Assembly: GCA_030425715.1 (NCBI GenBank)
Contig: JAUIAA010000009.1
Coordinates: 1 to 16,550, forward strand
Source of the DNA: Bacteroidia bacterium
GTDB lineage: Bacteria > Bacteroidota > Bacteroidia > Flavobacteriales > Flavobacteriaceae
Direction of reading: 5' to 3'
DNA: 16,550 nucleotides
The translations under genes and the position numbers were made by a program. The notes under the pieces are model-generated. The model saw only the letters and a list, made by a program, of their open reading frames with translations, had not been told where the DNA came from and made no database searches. This document shows positions 1 to 7,029 of the stretch, piece after piece (positions within the stretch are counted from its first letter, which is position 1; each line of letters opens with the position of its first letter).

Positions 1-1
1 C

Positions 2-562
2 GATGTTTTTGCGGAAAATAAATTGTTTGCTACCTTAGATACAACCGTGAGAAAGGTGGTAATTAGAAATATTCCTTTTTTATTGACAGATACCGTTGGG
101 TTTATTAGAAAACTACCCACACAATTGGTAGAGTCGTTTAAATCAACCTTAGATGAGGTTCGTGAGGCCGATTTATTGTTGCATGTAGTAGATATTTCAC
201 ACCATAATTTCGAAGATCATATTGCATCTGTAAATGGAATTTTAAACGAAATTACACCCAAAGAAGAGAAATTTTCTAAGCCTACCATTATGGTTTTTAA
301 TAAAATAGACCAATACGAAAATAAAACGATTGATGAGGATGATTTGGTAACAGAAAAGACCAAAGCACATTATACTTTAGAAGAATGGCAAAAAACATGG
401 ATGTCTAAAATGAATAACCATTGTGTTTTTATCTCTGCTTTGAACAAAGAAAATTTAGACGAATTTAAAGAAAAGGTGTTTGAAGAGGTAAAGAAAATTC
501 ATATTACAAGATTTCCGTACAATGATTTTTTATACCAAGAATATGATGAAAATATAAGCTAA
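2..562 (+). CDS. hflX: GTPase HflX, 3' part (5' end outside window)
   Basis: This is the C-terminal 186 residues of the ribosome-associated GTPase HflX, which in other bacteria splits or rescues stalled 70S ribosomes. The reading frame is open from base 2, upstream of the first internal ATG at 23, so the gene is cut by the window edge and has not been shortened by mutation. The visible part starts in the G2/switch I region (FATLDTT), followed by G3 (DTVGF), G4 (NKID) and a G5-like ISAL. The N-terminal HflX domain and the P-loop are missing because they lie outside the window. Between G4 and G5 there is a longer, charged insert containing TLEEWQKTW. The stop codon overlaps by 4 bases the stop of the opposing CNNM/CBS gene. 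The family assignment is firm. The cellular role is taken from the family. Confidence 0.93.
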   Translation, partial: DVFAENKLFATLDTTVRKVVIRNIPFLLTDTVGFIRKLPTQLVESFKSTLDEVREADLLLHVVDISHHNFEDHIASVNGILNEITPKEEKFSKPTIMVFNKIDQYENKTIDEDDLVTEKTKAHYTLEEWQKTWMSKMNNHCVFISALNKENLDEFKEKVFEEVKKIHITRFPYNDFLYQEYDENIS

Positions 563-1641
563 TCGGTTTCGATATTTGGATTGTCTAAATCGATGATACC
601 TATTCTATTGGCTCTTTTTTCCCACATTTTTCTAGCCAATACTTGTAGGTCTTCTTCACCATCAGATTCGTCTACAATTTCAAGCCCAAGTAGGGTTTCT
701 ATAATATCTTCTTGGGTTACAATTCCACTTACCGAACCGTATTCATCAACTACCAAAGCTACATGTTCGTGAACTTCTATTAGTTTCTCGAAGAGTGTTT
801 TTATGGGAACCTTTCTTTGGGTAATATAAATTTCTCTTTTGATAGATTTTAAAGGCTCCTCTCCTTTATTTTTAATGATGGCTTCAAATAATTGGTCTTT
901 TAAAATATAGCCGCTAATATCGTCTTGTGAGTTTTCAAATACCGGAATTCTTGAAAATTTCAGGTTTGGATTTCTATCGTAAAATCCTTGAATACTTATA
1001 TTTTCAGAAGCTACTTTCATCACGGTTCTCGGGGTCATAATATCCTTAACCAATATACTTTCAAAATTAATTATGTTTTTAATTACATTGGTTTCTGCTT
1101 CTTGAAAAACACCTTCTTCTTGTGCCATATCTGCCATAGCATGAAATTCTTCTCGGCTTACATTTTGGTAATCACCATGTTCGCCAATTAGTTTTGTGGT
1201 AAGTTCTAATAGCCAAAGAATACCTGTAACTCTTAATGGGAACATTAAAACCTTAATTGCTTTTGATGAAAAATTCGCCAGTTCTTTCCAGTAGGTTGCC
1301 CCTATGGTTTTAGGAATAATTTCGGAAACCACTAAAATCAAAACGGTCATAATTGCCGATACGATACCTACGGCATTGTTTCCAGATCCAAATGTTTTTT
1401 CGGCTTGAACCCCTACTAAAATGGCACCTACGGTATGCGCAATCGTGTTAATGGTTAAAATGGCAATTAGCGGTTGGTTTACATTGTCTTTTAAATTTTT
1501 AAGTGTTTTGGCAAAAGATTTTCCTTCAGCAAGTTTTAAGGAAATAAATGTTGGAGAAACAGATAGCAATACCGCTTCTAAAATGGAACACAAAAAAGAA
1601 AATCCAATAGAAATAATTCCGTAAATAATAAGTAAGGTCAT
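559..1641 (-). CDS. CNNM (DUF21)/CBS-domain membrane protein
   Basis: The 360-residue protein starts with several hydrophobic segments (about residues 1-150) of the DUF21/CNNM type. These are followed by the signature VKDIMTPRTVM near residue 200 and a CBS-domain pair to about residue 325, including the typical VVDEYGSVSGIVTQEDI. Related proteins are called hemolysin-like or CorC/CNNM proteins and are linked to Mg2+ or other cation export at the inner membrane. The chain ends shortly after the second CBS domain with a charged tail, so the C-terminal CorC_HlyC domain of many relatives is absent. It is also shorter than the gliding protein GldE, a related flavobacterial family, and I do not assign it as GldE. 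The ATG at 1641 begins directly with the first membrane helix, which supports this start. It lies downstream of the terminator of the DUF3078 gene, so it is probably its own transcript. Confidence 0.88.
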   Translation of the reverse strand: MTLLIIYGIISIGFSFLCSILEAVLLSVSPTFISLKLAEGKSFAKTLKNLKDNVNQPLIAILTINTIAHTVGAILVGVQAEKTFGSGNNAVGIVSAIMTVLILVVSEIIPKTIGATYWKELANFSSKAIKVLMFPLRVTGILWLLELTTKLIGEHGDYQNVSREEFHAMADMAQEEGVFQEAETNVIKNIINFESILVKDIMTPRTVMKVASENISIQGFYDRNPNLKFSRIPVFENSQDDISGYILKDQLFEAIIKNKGEEPLKSIKREIYITQRKVPIKTLFEKLIEVHEHVALVVDEYGSVSGIVTQEDIIETLLGLEIVDESDGEEDLQVLARKMWEKRANRIGIIDLDNPNIETD

Positions 1642-1700
1642 ATGTATTAATTGTGTTTTGCTAAGTTATCATTTTAAATGAAATGAATTTTGTTTCGCAT

Positions 1701-1730
1701 AAAAAAAGCTTCCAAAATTTTGGAAGCTTT
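1701..1730 (-). terminator. Intrinsic terminator of the sufE-DUF3078 cluster
   Basis: Bases 1705-1730 are a perfect 26-base inverted repeat (AAAGCTTCC arm, AAAATTTT centre). On the minus strand the stem runs into seven T residues (complement of 1701-1707). It lies 24 bases beyond the DUF3078 stop codon and 60 bases upstream of the next minus-strand gene, as expected for a Rho-independent terminator. There is no T-run on the plus-strand side, only TTT. Confidence 0.9.
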
Positions 1731-1753
1731 AACTGATTAGTAATGTTGAAACC

Positions 1754-2734
1754 CTAAAAATTGACATTTAACCCTAAACCGAATACTTCTCTAACCTGAA
1801 AACCAGAATAGGCATTGTCATCATAAATGGTTTGAAACGCTAAGTTTGTTGAGAAAACATCATTTATTTTCATAACCAAATTCATAGTGTAGTCTACATC
1901 AATATTTTGAGGCTTATCTAAATAATTAGAATAAAATGAAATGATATTTTCCATGCTTATGTTTTTAAACAAATTAAATTTATAATACCCTCTAAGGTTA
2001 AAACCAAACTCGAATAATAAATCATCACCTGGAGCAACACCGTAAGTTTCAACATCATTGCTAGACTCAAATAGTTCCGTATCTTCATTAAAGGTATAAA
2101 TTTCGCCAAACAAAAAAGTAAATTTAGAAGTTAGTGGGGCAAAGTTCAAATACAAATTATCGCTTTTTTTCCATAAAAAACCTGGACCAAAACTCCAATA
2201 AGCAGGTTTAAAAAATCCACCAGTTGGATAAAGTTCATTGTCTCCTACAAAGTCATCTGTATAATCATATCCATCTGTAAATTGGGTTTTAAAATTCATA
2301 AAAAACGAGAAGTTCCAATGTTCTTTTATTTTTTTACCTAATATGGAATTTAACTCTAGTCTATCATCAGTTTTTCTTACTCCATCGTCTTCATTTCTTG
2401 TCAAACCATAGCTAGCCAAAAACTTATTTGTTAAGGACCAGTCTCCTTTTTTATAATTAAAATTATAATTTGCGTCTACATTTCCTGCTAAACTATTATC
2501 TCCTCCTGCTTGCCAGTTAGAAAAAGCAGATTGGTTGACTAAAAAGGTTATTTTTCCTTGTGTATTCCAACCTTCTGGTACTTTGTCTATTTCCTTTTGT
2601 AAAGCATCAATTTTTGCTTGTAGCGGAGCTATAGAATCTTTTAATATGGCTTGTTGGGCTTTTAACTCTTCCTTAGTTTGTGCACTTATTACTGCAATAG
2701 AAAATAATAAGATAAGGGTAATTAACTTTTTCAT
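1754..2734 (-). CDS. DUF3078 family outer-membrane barrel-like protein
   Basis: This is a 326-residue secreted protein. I place the start at the ATG at 2734 because it begins a clear signal peptide (MKKLITLILLFSIAVISAQ). A longer open frame reaches back to 2848, but it would add 38 residues in front of that signal peptide and overlap the DUF2480 gene. After the signal come about 35 charged residues predicted to form a short coiled coil (LKAQQAILKDSIAPLQ and following). Then comes a DUF3078-type region starting near FLVNQSAFSNWQAGG, and alternating polar/hydrophobic strands with many aromatic residues to the C-terminal Phe (LGLNVNF), as in outer-membrane beta-barrels. The function of the family is unknown to me. 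The gene is last in the sufE-SufT-DUF2480 cluster, has its own -7 box at 2764-2771, and is followed by a strong terminator. Confidence 0.85.
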   Translation of the reverse strand: MKKLITLILLFSIAVISAQTKEELKAQQAILKDSIAPLQAKIDALQKEIDKVPEGWNTQGKITFLVNQSAFSNWQAGGDNSLAGNVDANYNFNYKKGDWSLTNKFLASYGLTRNEDDGVRKTDDRLELNSILGKKIKEHWNFSFFMNFKTQFTDGYDYTDDFVGDNELYPTGGFFKPAYWSFGPGFLWKKSDNLYLNFAPLTSKFTFLFGEIYTFNEDTELFESSNDVETYGVAPGDDLLFEFGFNLRGYYKFNLFKNISMENIISFYSNYLDKPQNIDVDYTMNLVMKINDVFSTNLAFQTIYDDNAYSGFQVREVFGLGLNVNF

Positions 2735-2763
2735 TTTAATGGTATTAATTTTGAAATTGGCTG

Positions 2764-2771
2764 CAAAAGTA
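2764..2771 (-). promoter_or_regulatory. Bacteroidota -7 box for the DUF3078 gene
   Basis: The minus strand reads TACTTTTG, a full match to the Bacteroidota -7 consensus TAnnTTTG, 30 bases before the DUF3078 start codon. No convincing -33 TTG is seen at the usual distance, so the call rests on the -7 box and its position alone. It would allow DUF3078 to be transcribed apart from DUF2480. Confidence 0.5.
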
Positions 2772-2798
2772 CTAAATATATGGAATATTGCTTTTATT

Positions 2799-3311
2799 TT
2801 ATTTACTTTTTGATTTGAATAAAGGCACATTAGAGCAAGCTTCTCCATACATAATAGATTTGCAAACAGGCATTAACTTAGATACTAATAACGTATATGC
2901 TGTTGGTGGAATAGGTTTTTCTGCGCAACCTTTAATAATTACAGGTTTATCTATATAATCCTCTATAGACAATTGAGAAATAAGGTCTTGAAAAATAATG
3001 CTTTCTAGTAACTCTAAATCGCCAACTACTGTTTTTTTAGCGTAACTTGCTAAGTTGGTGGTAATTAATAAATAGGCCCATGATGGGATAATAGCATCTG
3101 AAGTACAAGTAAGCGCAACATACTTATCTTGGTACTGTTTCCAGTTGTGATTTTTTACAGATGCTCTAAAGTCGGTTTCTTTTAAAATTTGCTCTGCAAA
3201 AAGCCAAGGTTTTATATCTAGCAAAATTCTTTCCCCCACAGGGTAAAAATCTTCTAAATCAATAGTAATCAATTTACTATTTGCTACGCGATTTACAATT
3301 TCTTGTGCCAT
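2799..3311 (-). CDS. DUF2480 family protein
   Basis: The 170-residue cytoplasmic-looking protein has no signal peptide or membrane segment. It matches the DUF2480 family as I know it: an N-terminal EIVNRVANSKLITIDLEDFYP stretch, a central DIKPWLFAEQILKE, then YVALTCTSDAIIPSWAYLL, and a C-terminal region with CAEKPIP and VCKSIMYGEACSNVPL. Cysteines recur near the C-terminus (in GCAEK, PVCKS and EACSN), which could suit a metal or cluster role, but no known site motif is visible. The family is typical of Bacteroidota and has no established function. The start lies 7 bases after the stop of the SufT-like gene, so the two are surely cotranscribed. The neighbourhood suggests an iron-sulfur link, by context only. 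Confidence 0.85.
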   Translation of the reverse strand: MAQEIVNRVANSKLITIDLEDFYPVGERILLDIKPWLFAEQILKETDFRASVKNHNWKQYQDKYVALTCTSDAIIPSWAYLLITTNLASYAKKTVVGDLELLESIIFQDLISQLSIEDYIDKPVIIKGCAEKPIPPTAYTLLVSKLMPVCKSIMYGEACSNVPLFKSKSK

Positions 3312-3318
3312 GCTGTTT

Positions 3319-3639
3319 TTATAAAAAACCTAACTCCAATTTCGCTTCTTCGCTCATTAAATCTTGTGTCCATGTAGGATCAAAAGTAATTTCCACTTCG
3401 GCATCTCTAACCTCTTCAATGGTTTTTACTTTTTCTTCTACCTCAACTGGTAAAGTTTCGGCAACAGGGCAATTTGGCGAAGTAAGTGTCATCAATATTT
3501 TTACATCCATTTCTTCATTTACAAATACATCGTAAATCAAACCAAGTTCGTATATATCTACTGGAATTTCTGGATCGTAAATGGTTTTTAAAACCGCTAC
3601 AATCTTATCTCCTAAATCTGCATTATTTGCTGTGCTCAT
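3319..3639 (-). CDS. DUF59/MIP18-family Fe-S assembly protein (SufT-like)
   Basis: This single-domain protein of 106 residues belongs to the DUF59 (FeS_assembly_P/MIP18) family, which includes SufT and PaaD-like proteins. Diagnostic stretches are TIYDPEIPVDIYELGLIYDV in the N-terminal half and MTLTSPNCPVAETLP, which carries the conserved cysteine. Family members help mature or transfer Fe-S clusters to target apoproteins in the cytoplasm. The protein ends in a short acidic tail. It lies between sufE and DUF2480 on the same strand. A full-match -7 box sits 30 bases upstream of its start, in the gap after sufE, so it may be transcribed both from the sufE promoter and its own. The family is certain; whether it equals SufT in function is inferred from context. 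Confidence 0.9.
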   Translation of the reverse strand: MSTANNADLGDKIVAVLKTIYDPEIPVDIYELGLIYDVFVNEEMDVKILMTLTSPNCPVAETLPVEVEEKVKTIEEVRDAEVEITFDPTWTQDLMSEEAKLELGFL

Positions 3640-3668
3640 AATTTCTTTAAAATCATTCTAAATAAGCA

Positions 3669-3676
3669 CAAAGATA
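3669..3676 (-). promoter_or_regulatory. Bacteroidota -7 box for the SufT-like gene
   Basis: The minus strand reads TATCTTTG, matching TAnnTTTG, 30 bases upstream of the ATG at 3639 and inside the 61-base gap after sufE. A -33 TTG at the proper distance is not visible. It is probably an internal promoter. Confidence 0.5.
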
Positions 3677-3700
3677 GTGTAAAGAAAGTTATGGTAAAAA

Positions 3701-4123
3701 TTAATTGTACTTGGCTTGATAGGCCAATGCGTATAATTTTAATTGTTTTACCATAGAGGTAAGCCCGTTTGCCCTGGTTGGAGAAAGGTGTTCTTTCAAA
3801 CCAATTTCATCAATAAAGAAAGGATCTTCACTTAAAATATCCTTTGGGGATTGGTTGTTAAAAACTCGTAATAACAGCGCAATAATTCCTTTGGTAAGAA
3901 TGGCATCGCTATCTGCTGTAAAAGTTAATTTTCCATCCATATAATCCGCATGTAACCAAACTTTTGATTGACAACCTTTGATTAAATTTTCTTTGGTTTT
4001 GTATTGCTCTTGGACAAGAGGAAGCGATTTACCCATTTCAATGATATATTCATATCGTTGCATCCAATCATCAAACATCTCAAACTCGGCAATAATTTCT
4101 TCTTGTATTTCTTTAATAATCAT
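3701..4123 (-). CDS. sufE: SufE family sulfur acceptor protein
   Basis: SufE accepts persulfide sulfur from the cysteine desulfurase SufS and passes it to the SufBCD scaffold for Fe-S cluster assembly in the cytoplasm. The 140-residue length is normal for the family. Typical stretches are the N-terminal FDDWMQRYEYIIEMGKSLP, then NLIKGCQSKVWL containing the acceptor Cys51, and the helix-rich C-terminal half (KGIIALLLRVFN, GLKEHLSPTRANGL). The gene heads the minus-strand cluster sufE, SufT-like, DUF2480, DUF3078. The other suf genes (sufB, C, D, S) are not in this window. It is divergent from the PfkB kinase gene, and the 42 bases between them hold overlapping promoter boxes. Confidence 0.93.
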   Translation of the reverse strand: MIIKEIQEEIIAEFEMFDDWMQRYEYIIEMGKSLPLVQEQYKTKENLIKGCQSKVWLHADYMDGKLTFTADSDAILTKGIIALLLRVFNNQSPKDILSEDPFFIDEIGLKEHLSPTRANGLTSMVKQLKLYALAYQAKYN

Positions 4124-4133
4124 TTTTTAAACT

Positions 4134-4149
4134 TATTTTTGCAAAAATA
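4134..4149. promoter_or_regulatory. Palindromic divergent promoter, sufE / PfkB kinase
   Basis: The 16 bases TATTTTTGCAAAAATA are a perfect palindrome consisting of two TAnnTTTG boxes placed back to back. Bases 4134-4141 serve the plus strand, with the kinase ATG 24 bases on. Bases 4142-4149 read on the minus strand serve sufE, with its ATG 18 bases on. No clear -33 TTG was found for either side. The geometry means RNA polymerase could occupy only one direction at a time. The palindrome could alternatively be a repressor site. Confidence 0.55.
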
Positions 4150-4165
4150 CATAAATAGTCTGTAC

Positions 4166-5092
4166 ATGGGAAAACTTTTAATTGTAGGAACGGTAGCTTT
4201 TGATGCCATTGAAACACCTTTTGGAAAAACAGATAAGATTTTAGGTGGAGCGGCAACTTATATTGGTTTGTCTGCTGCACAGTTCAATGTAGAGGTAGGA
4301 ATTGTTTCGGTAGTTGGTGGGGACTTCCCTCAAGAACATTTGCAAATGTTAGAAGATAAAAACATCGATACTACAGGAGTTGAAATAATTAAAGAAGGGA
4401 AGACTTTTTTTTGGAGCGGTAAATACCACAATGATTTAAATACCCGAGATACTTTAATTACAGATTTAAATGTATTGGCAGGTTTTAATCCAATTGTTCC
4501 TAATAATTTTACAGATTGTGATTTTTTAATGTTAGGAAATTTACACCCTGCTGTGCAAATGGCTGTAATTAATCAGATTCCGAAACGTCCAAAGTTAATA
4601 GTGCTTGATACCATGAATTTTTGGATGGATAATGCACTAAGCGAATTGATGGAAGTAATTGCTAAAATTGATGTAATAACTATAAATGATGAAGAGGCAA
4701 GGCAATTAAGTGGAGAATACTCATTGGTAAAAGCTGCACAAAAAATTCATGAAATGGGCCCTAAATATGTTGTAATTAAAAAAGGAGAGCATGGTGCTTT
4801 ACTTTTTTATGAAGGCAATGTGTTTTTTGCTCCTGCTTTACCATTAGAAGAAGTGTTTGACCCAACAGGAGCTGGAGATACTTTTGCTGGTGGATTTATT
4901 GGCTACTTGGCAAGTACCCACGATATTTCTTTTGAAAACATGAAAAGAGCAATTATTTACGGTTCCAATTTGGCATCTTTTTGTGTAGAGAAGTTCGGAA
5001 CGGAAAGAATGGAGAGTTTAAGCCGTGAAGAAGTACAAAAAAGACTGCAACAGTTTAAAGAATTGACACAATTTGAAATAGAATTAGGATAA
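4166..5092 (+). CDS. PfkB-family carbohydrate/nucleoside kinase
   Basis: This is a 308-residue kinase of the ribokinase/PfkB superfamily. The start is set at the ATG at 4166 (MGKLLIVGTVAFDAIETPFG). The frame is open further back to 4004, but that would cross the promoter region and the sufE gene, and the family begins at the first beta strand. Visible features are the substrate-binding glycines (GGAATYIG, residues 27-34), a GGDFP motif at 51-55, the NDEE motif at 174-177 and the C-terminal signature DPTGAGDTFAGG at 232-243 with catalytic Asp238. The N-terminal sequence AFDAIETPFG resembles the adenosine/ribokinase-like branch of the superfamily, but the substrate cannot be read from the sequence. 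The gene lies 27 bases before a PurF-like gene, suggesting a shared transcript and perhaps a purine or ribosyl substrate; this is inference. Confidence 0.9.
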   Translation: MGKLLIVGTVAFDAIETPFGKTDKILGGAATYIGLSAAQFNVEVGIVSVVGGDFPQEHLQMLEDKNIDTTGVEIIKEGKTFFWSGKYHNDLNTRDTLITDLNVLAGFNPIVPNNFTDCDFLMLGNLHPAVQMAVINQIPKRPKLIVLDTMNFWMDNALSELMEVIAKIDVITINDEEARQLSGEYSLVKAAQKIHEMGPKYVVIKKGEHGALLFYEGNVFFAPALPLEEVFDPTGAGDTFAGGFIGYLASTHDISFENMKRAIIYGSNLASFCVEKFGTERMESLSREEVQKRLQQFKELTQFEIELG

Positions 5093-5119
5093 ATAACAAA
5101 ATGATTAAAACACAAAATC

Positions 5120-7012
5120 ATGAGTGACGCTATCAAACACGAATGTGGAATTGCTTTAATTCGATTGTTAAAACCAATTGAATTTTATAAAAAGAAATAC
5201 GGCACACCTTTTTACGGCATCAATAAAATGTATTTGATGATGGAAAAACAACACAATCGCGGACAAGATGGTGCTGGTTTTGCAAGTGTAAAATTTGACA
5301 CAAAACCTGGCGATAGGTATATCAGTAGGGTAAGATCAAATGAGCAACAACCCATTCAAGATGTGTTTGCTAAAATTAACGAAAGGCTAAATAGTGTACT
5401 GCAGGAAAATCCTGATAAGGTTGATGATTTAGATTGGCAAATAAGAAATATGCCTTATGTAGGAAATGTATTTCTAGGCCATGTTCGTTATGGTACTTTT
5501 GGCAAAAATAGTATTGAAAGTGTGCATCCCTTTTTACGCCAAAATAACTGGAAACACAAAAATCTAATCGTAGCAGGAAACTTTAACATGACCAATTCTA
5601 ACGAAATGTTAGAAGAATTGATTGAATTAGGTCAACATCCAAAAGAAAATACCGATACTGTTACTGTAATGGAAAAAATTGGTCACTTTTTAGATGACGA
5701 GGTTTTAGATCTTTACTATAAATTTAAACAAGAAGGCATTAGTAAAAAAGATGCTTCGCCTAGAATTGCAAAAGAGCTAAATGTTCAAAAAATATTAAAA
5801 CGAGCCTCTAAAAATTGGGATGGCGGTTATGCTATGGCCGGGTTGATGGGGCATGGAGATGCCTTTGTTTTAAGAGATCCAGCAGGTATCAGACCCGCAT
5901 ATTACTACAAAGACGATGAGGTTGTGGTTGTGGCATCAGAGCGACCTGTAATCCAAACTGTTTTTGATGTTGACATCAATGATGTACACGAAATAGAAAG
6001 AGCACATGCCTTAATTATTAAAAAGGACGGAGAGGTTAAATTAGAGCAAGTGATGAAACAATTACCTAGAAAAGCTTGTTCTTTTGAACGTATTTATTTT
6101 TCAAGAGGTAGTGATGCCGCTATTTATGAAGAACGTAAAAATTTAGGAAAATATATTTTACCTAAAGTATTAGATACCGTAAACCACGATATAAGTAATA
6201 CTGTTTTCTCATATATTCCCAATACCGCAGAAACATCATTTTTTGGTTTAACCGAAGCGGCCGAAGAGTATTTAAATGAAAGAAAATTAAAAACAATTTT
6301 AGAAGGAGATAAAAACATATCTGCTGACAAACTATCGGAAATACTCTCTGAACGTCCAAGAATTGAAAAGATCGCGATTAAAGATGCCAAATTAAGAACA
6401 TTTATTGCCGATGATAATAGCAGAGATGATTTGGTTGCACACGTATACGATGTTACCTATGGCGTGGTAAAACCAACCGATAATTTAGTAATTATTGATG
6501 ATAGCATTGTAAGAGGAACTACTTTGAAAAAAAGTATCATAAAAATATTAGATCGATTAAACCCTAAAAAAATAGTAATTGTTTCCTCTGCTCCTCAAAT
6601 TCGTTACCCAGATTGTTATGGAATTGACATGGCTAGATTAGAAGAGTTTATTGCCTTTAAAGCAGCTTTAGATTTGTTAAAAGAGACTGGTCAAGAACAT
6701 AAGCTAAAAGAAGTTTATGATAAGTGCATAGCAAGTAAGGATGATGAAAACCCAGAAAATTTTGTAAAAGAAATATACGCACCTTTTACTGCAGATCAAA
6801 TATCTGATAAAATTGCTGAGATGTTAAAAACAGAAGAAATTAACACCGAGGTAAAAATCATATTCCAATCTATTGAAAATTTGCATAAAGCTTGTCCAGA
6901 AAATTTAGGAGACTGGTATTTTACTGGTAATTATCCCACTAATGGTGGAATGAAAGTGGTAAATAGAGCGTTTGTTAATTTTTATGAAGGAAAAAAAGAA
7001 AGAGCTTATTAA
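5120..7012 (+). CDS. PurF-like amidophosphoribosyltransferase, long Bacteroidota form
   Basis: This is a 630-residue class II glutamine amidotransferase fused to a phosphoribosyltransferase domain, the architecture of PurF, which makes phosphoribosylamine from PRPP and glutamine in purine synthesis. The N-terminal nucleophile is Cys9 (HECGIAL), preceded by eight residues that would have to be removed as a propeptide. The glutaminase continues with MEKQHNRGQDGAG, HVRYGTFG, and AGNFNMTN. The PRPP-binding loop is VIIDDSIVRGTT (about 457-468, with Asp460-Asp461), and the C-terminal TGNYPTNGG is also PurF-like. It is well over 100 residues longer than standard PurF, with insertions after Cys9 and between the PRPP loop and TGNYPT. 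Bacteroidota often carry a second, standard-length PurF as well, so this copy may be a specialised paralogue. I therefore give no symbol. Confidence 0.88.
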   Translation: MSDAIKHECGIALIRLLKPIEFYKKKYGTPFYGINKMYLMMEKQHNRGQDGAGFASVKFDTKPGDRYISRVRSNEQQPIQDVFAKINERLNSVLQENPDKVDDLDWQIRNMPYVGNVFLGHVRYGTFGKNSIESVHPFLRQNNWKHKNLIVAGNFNMTNSNEMLEELIELGQHPKENTDTVTVMEKIGHFLDDEVLDLYYKFKQEGISKKDASPRIAKELNVQKILKRASKNWDGGYAMAGLMGHGDAFVLRDPAGIRPAYYYKDDEVVVVASERPVIQTVFDVDINDVHEIERAHALIIKKDGEVKLEQVMKQLPRKACSFERIYFSRGSDAAIYEERKNLGKYILPKVLDTVNHDISNTVFSYIPNTAETSFFGLTEAAEEYLNERKLKTILEGDKNISADKLSEILSERPRIEKIAIKDAKLRTFIADDNSRDDLVAHVYDVTYGVVKPTDNLVIIDDSIVRGTTLKKSIIKILDRLNPKKIVIVSSAPQIRYPDCYGIDMARLEEFIAFKAALDLLKETGQEHKLKEVYDKCIASKDDENPENFVKEIYAPFTADQISDKIAEMLKTEEINTEVKIIFQSIENLHKACPENLGDWYFTGNYPTNGGMKVVNRAFVNFYEGKKERAY

Positions 7013-7029
7013 TTTAAAATCAAATTTAA

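Noticed and set aside
2735..2848. Longer N-terminus for the DUF3078 protein
   Set aside because: It would put 38 residues before an evident signal peptide, cross the -7 box and overlap DUF2480.
4004..4165. Longer N-terminus for the PfkB kinase
   Set aside because: The extra 54 residues are encoded on the opposite strand of sufE and across the divergent promoter, and do not resemble the family.
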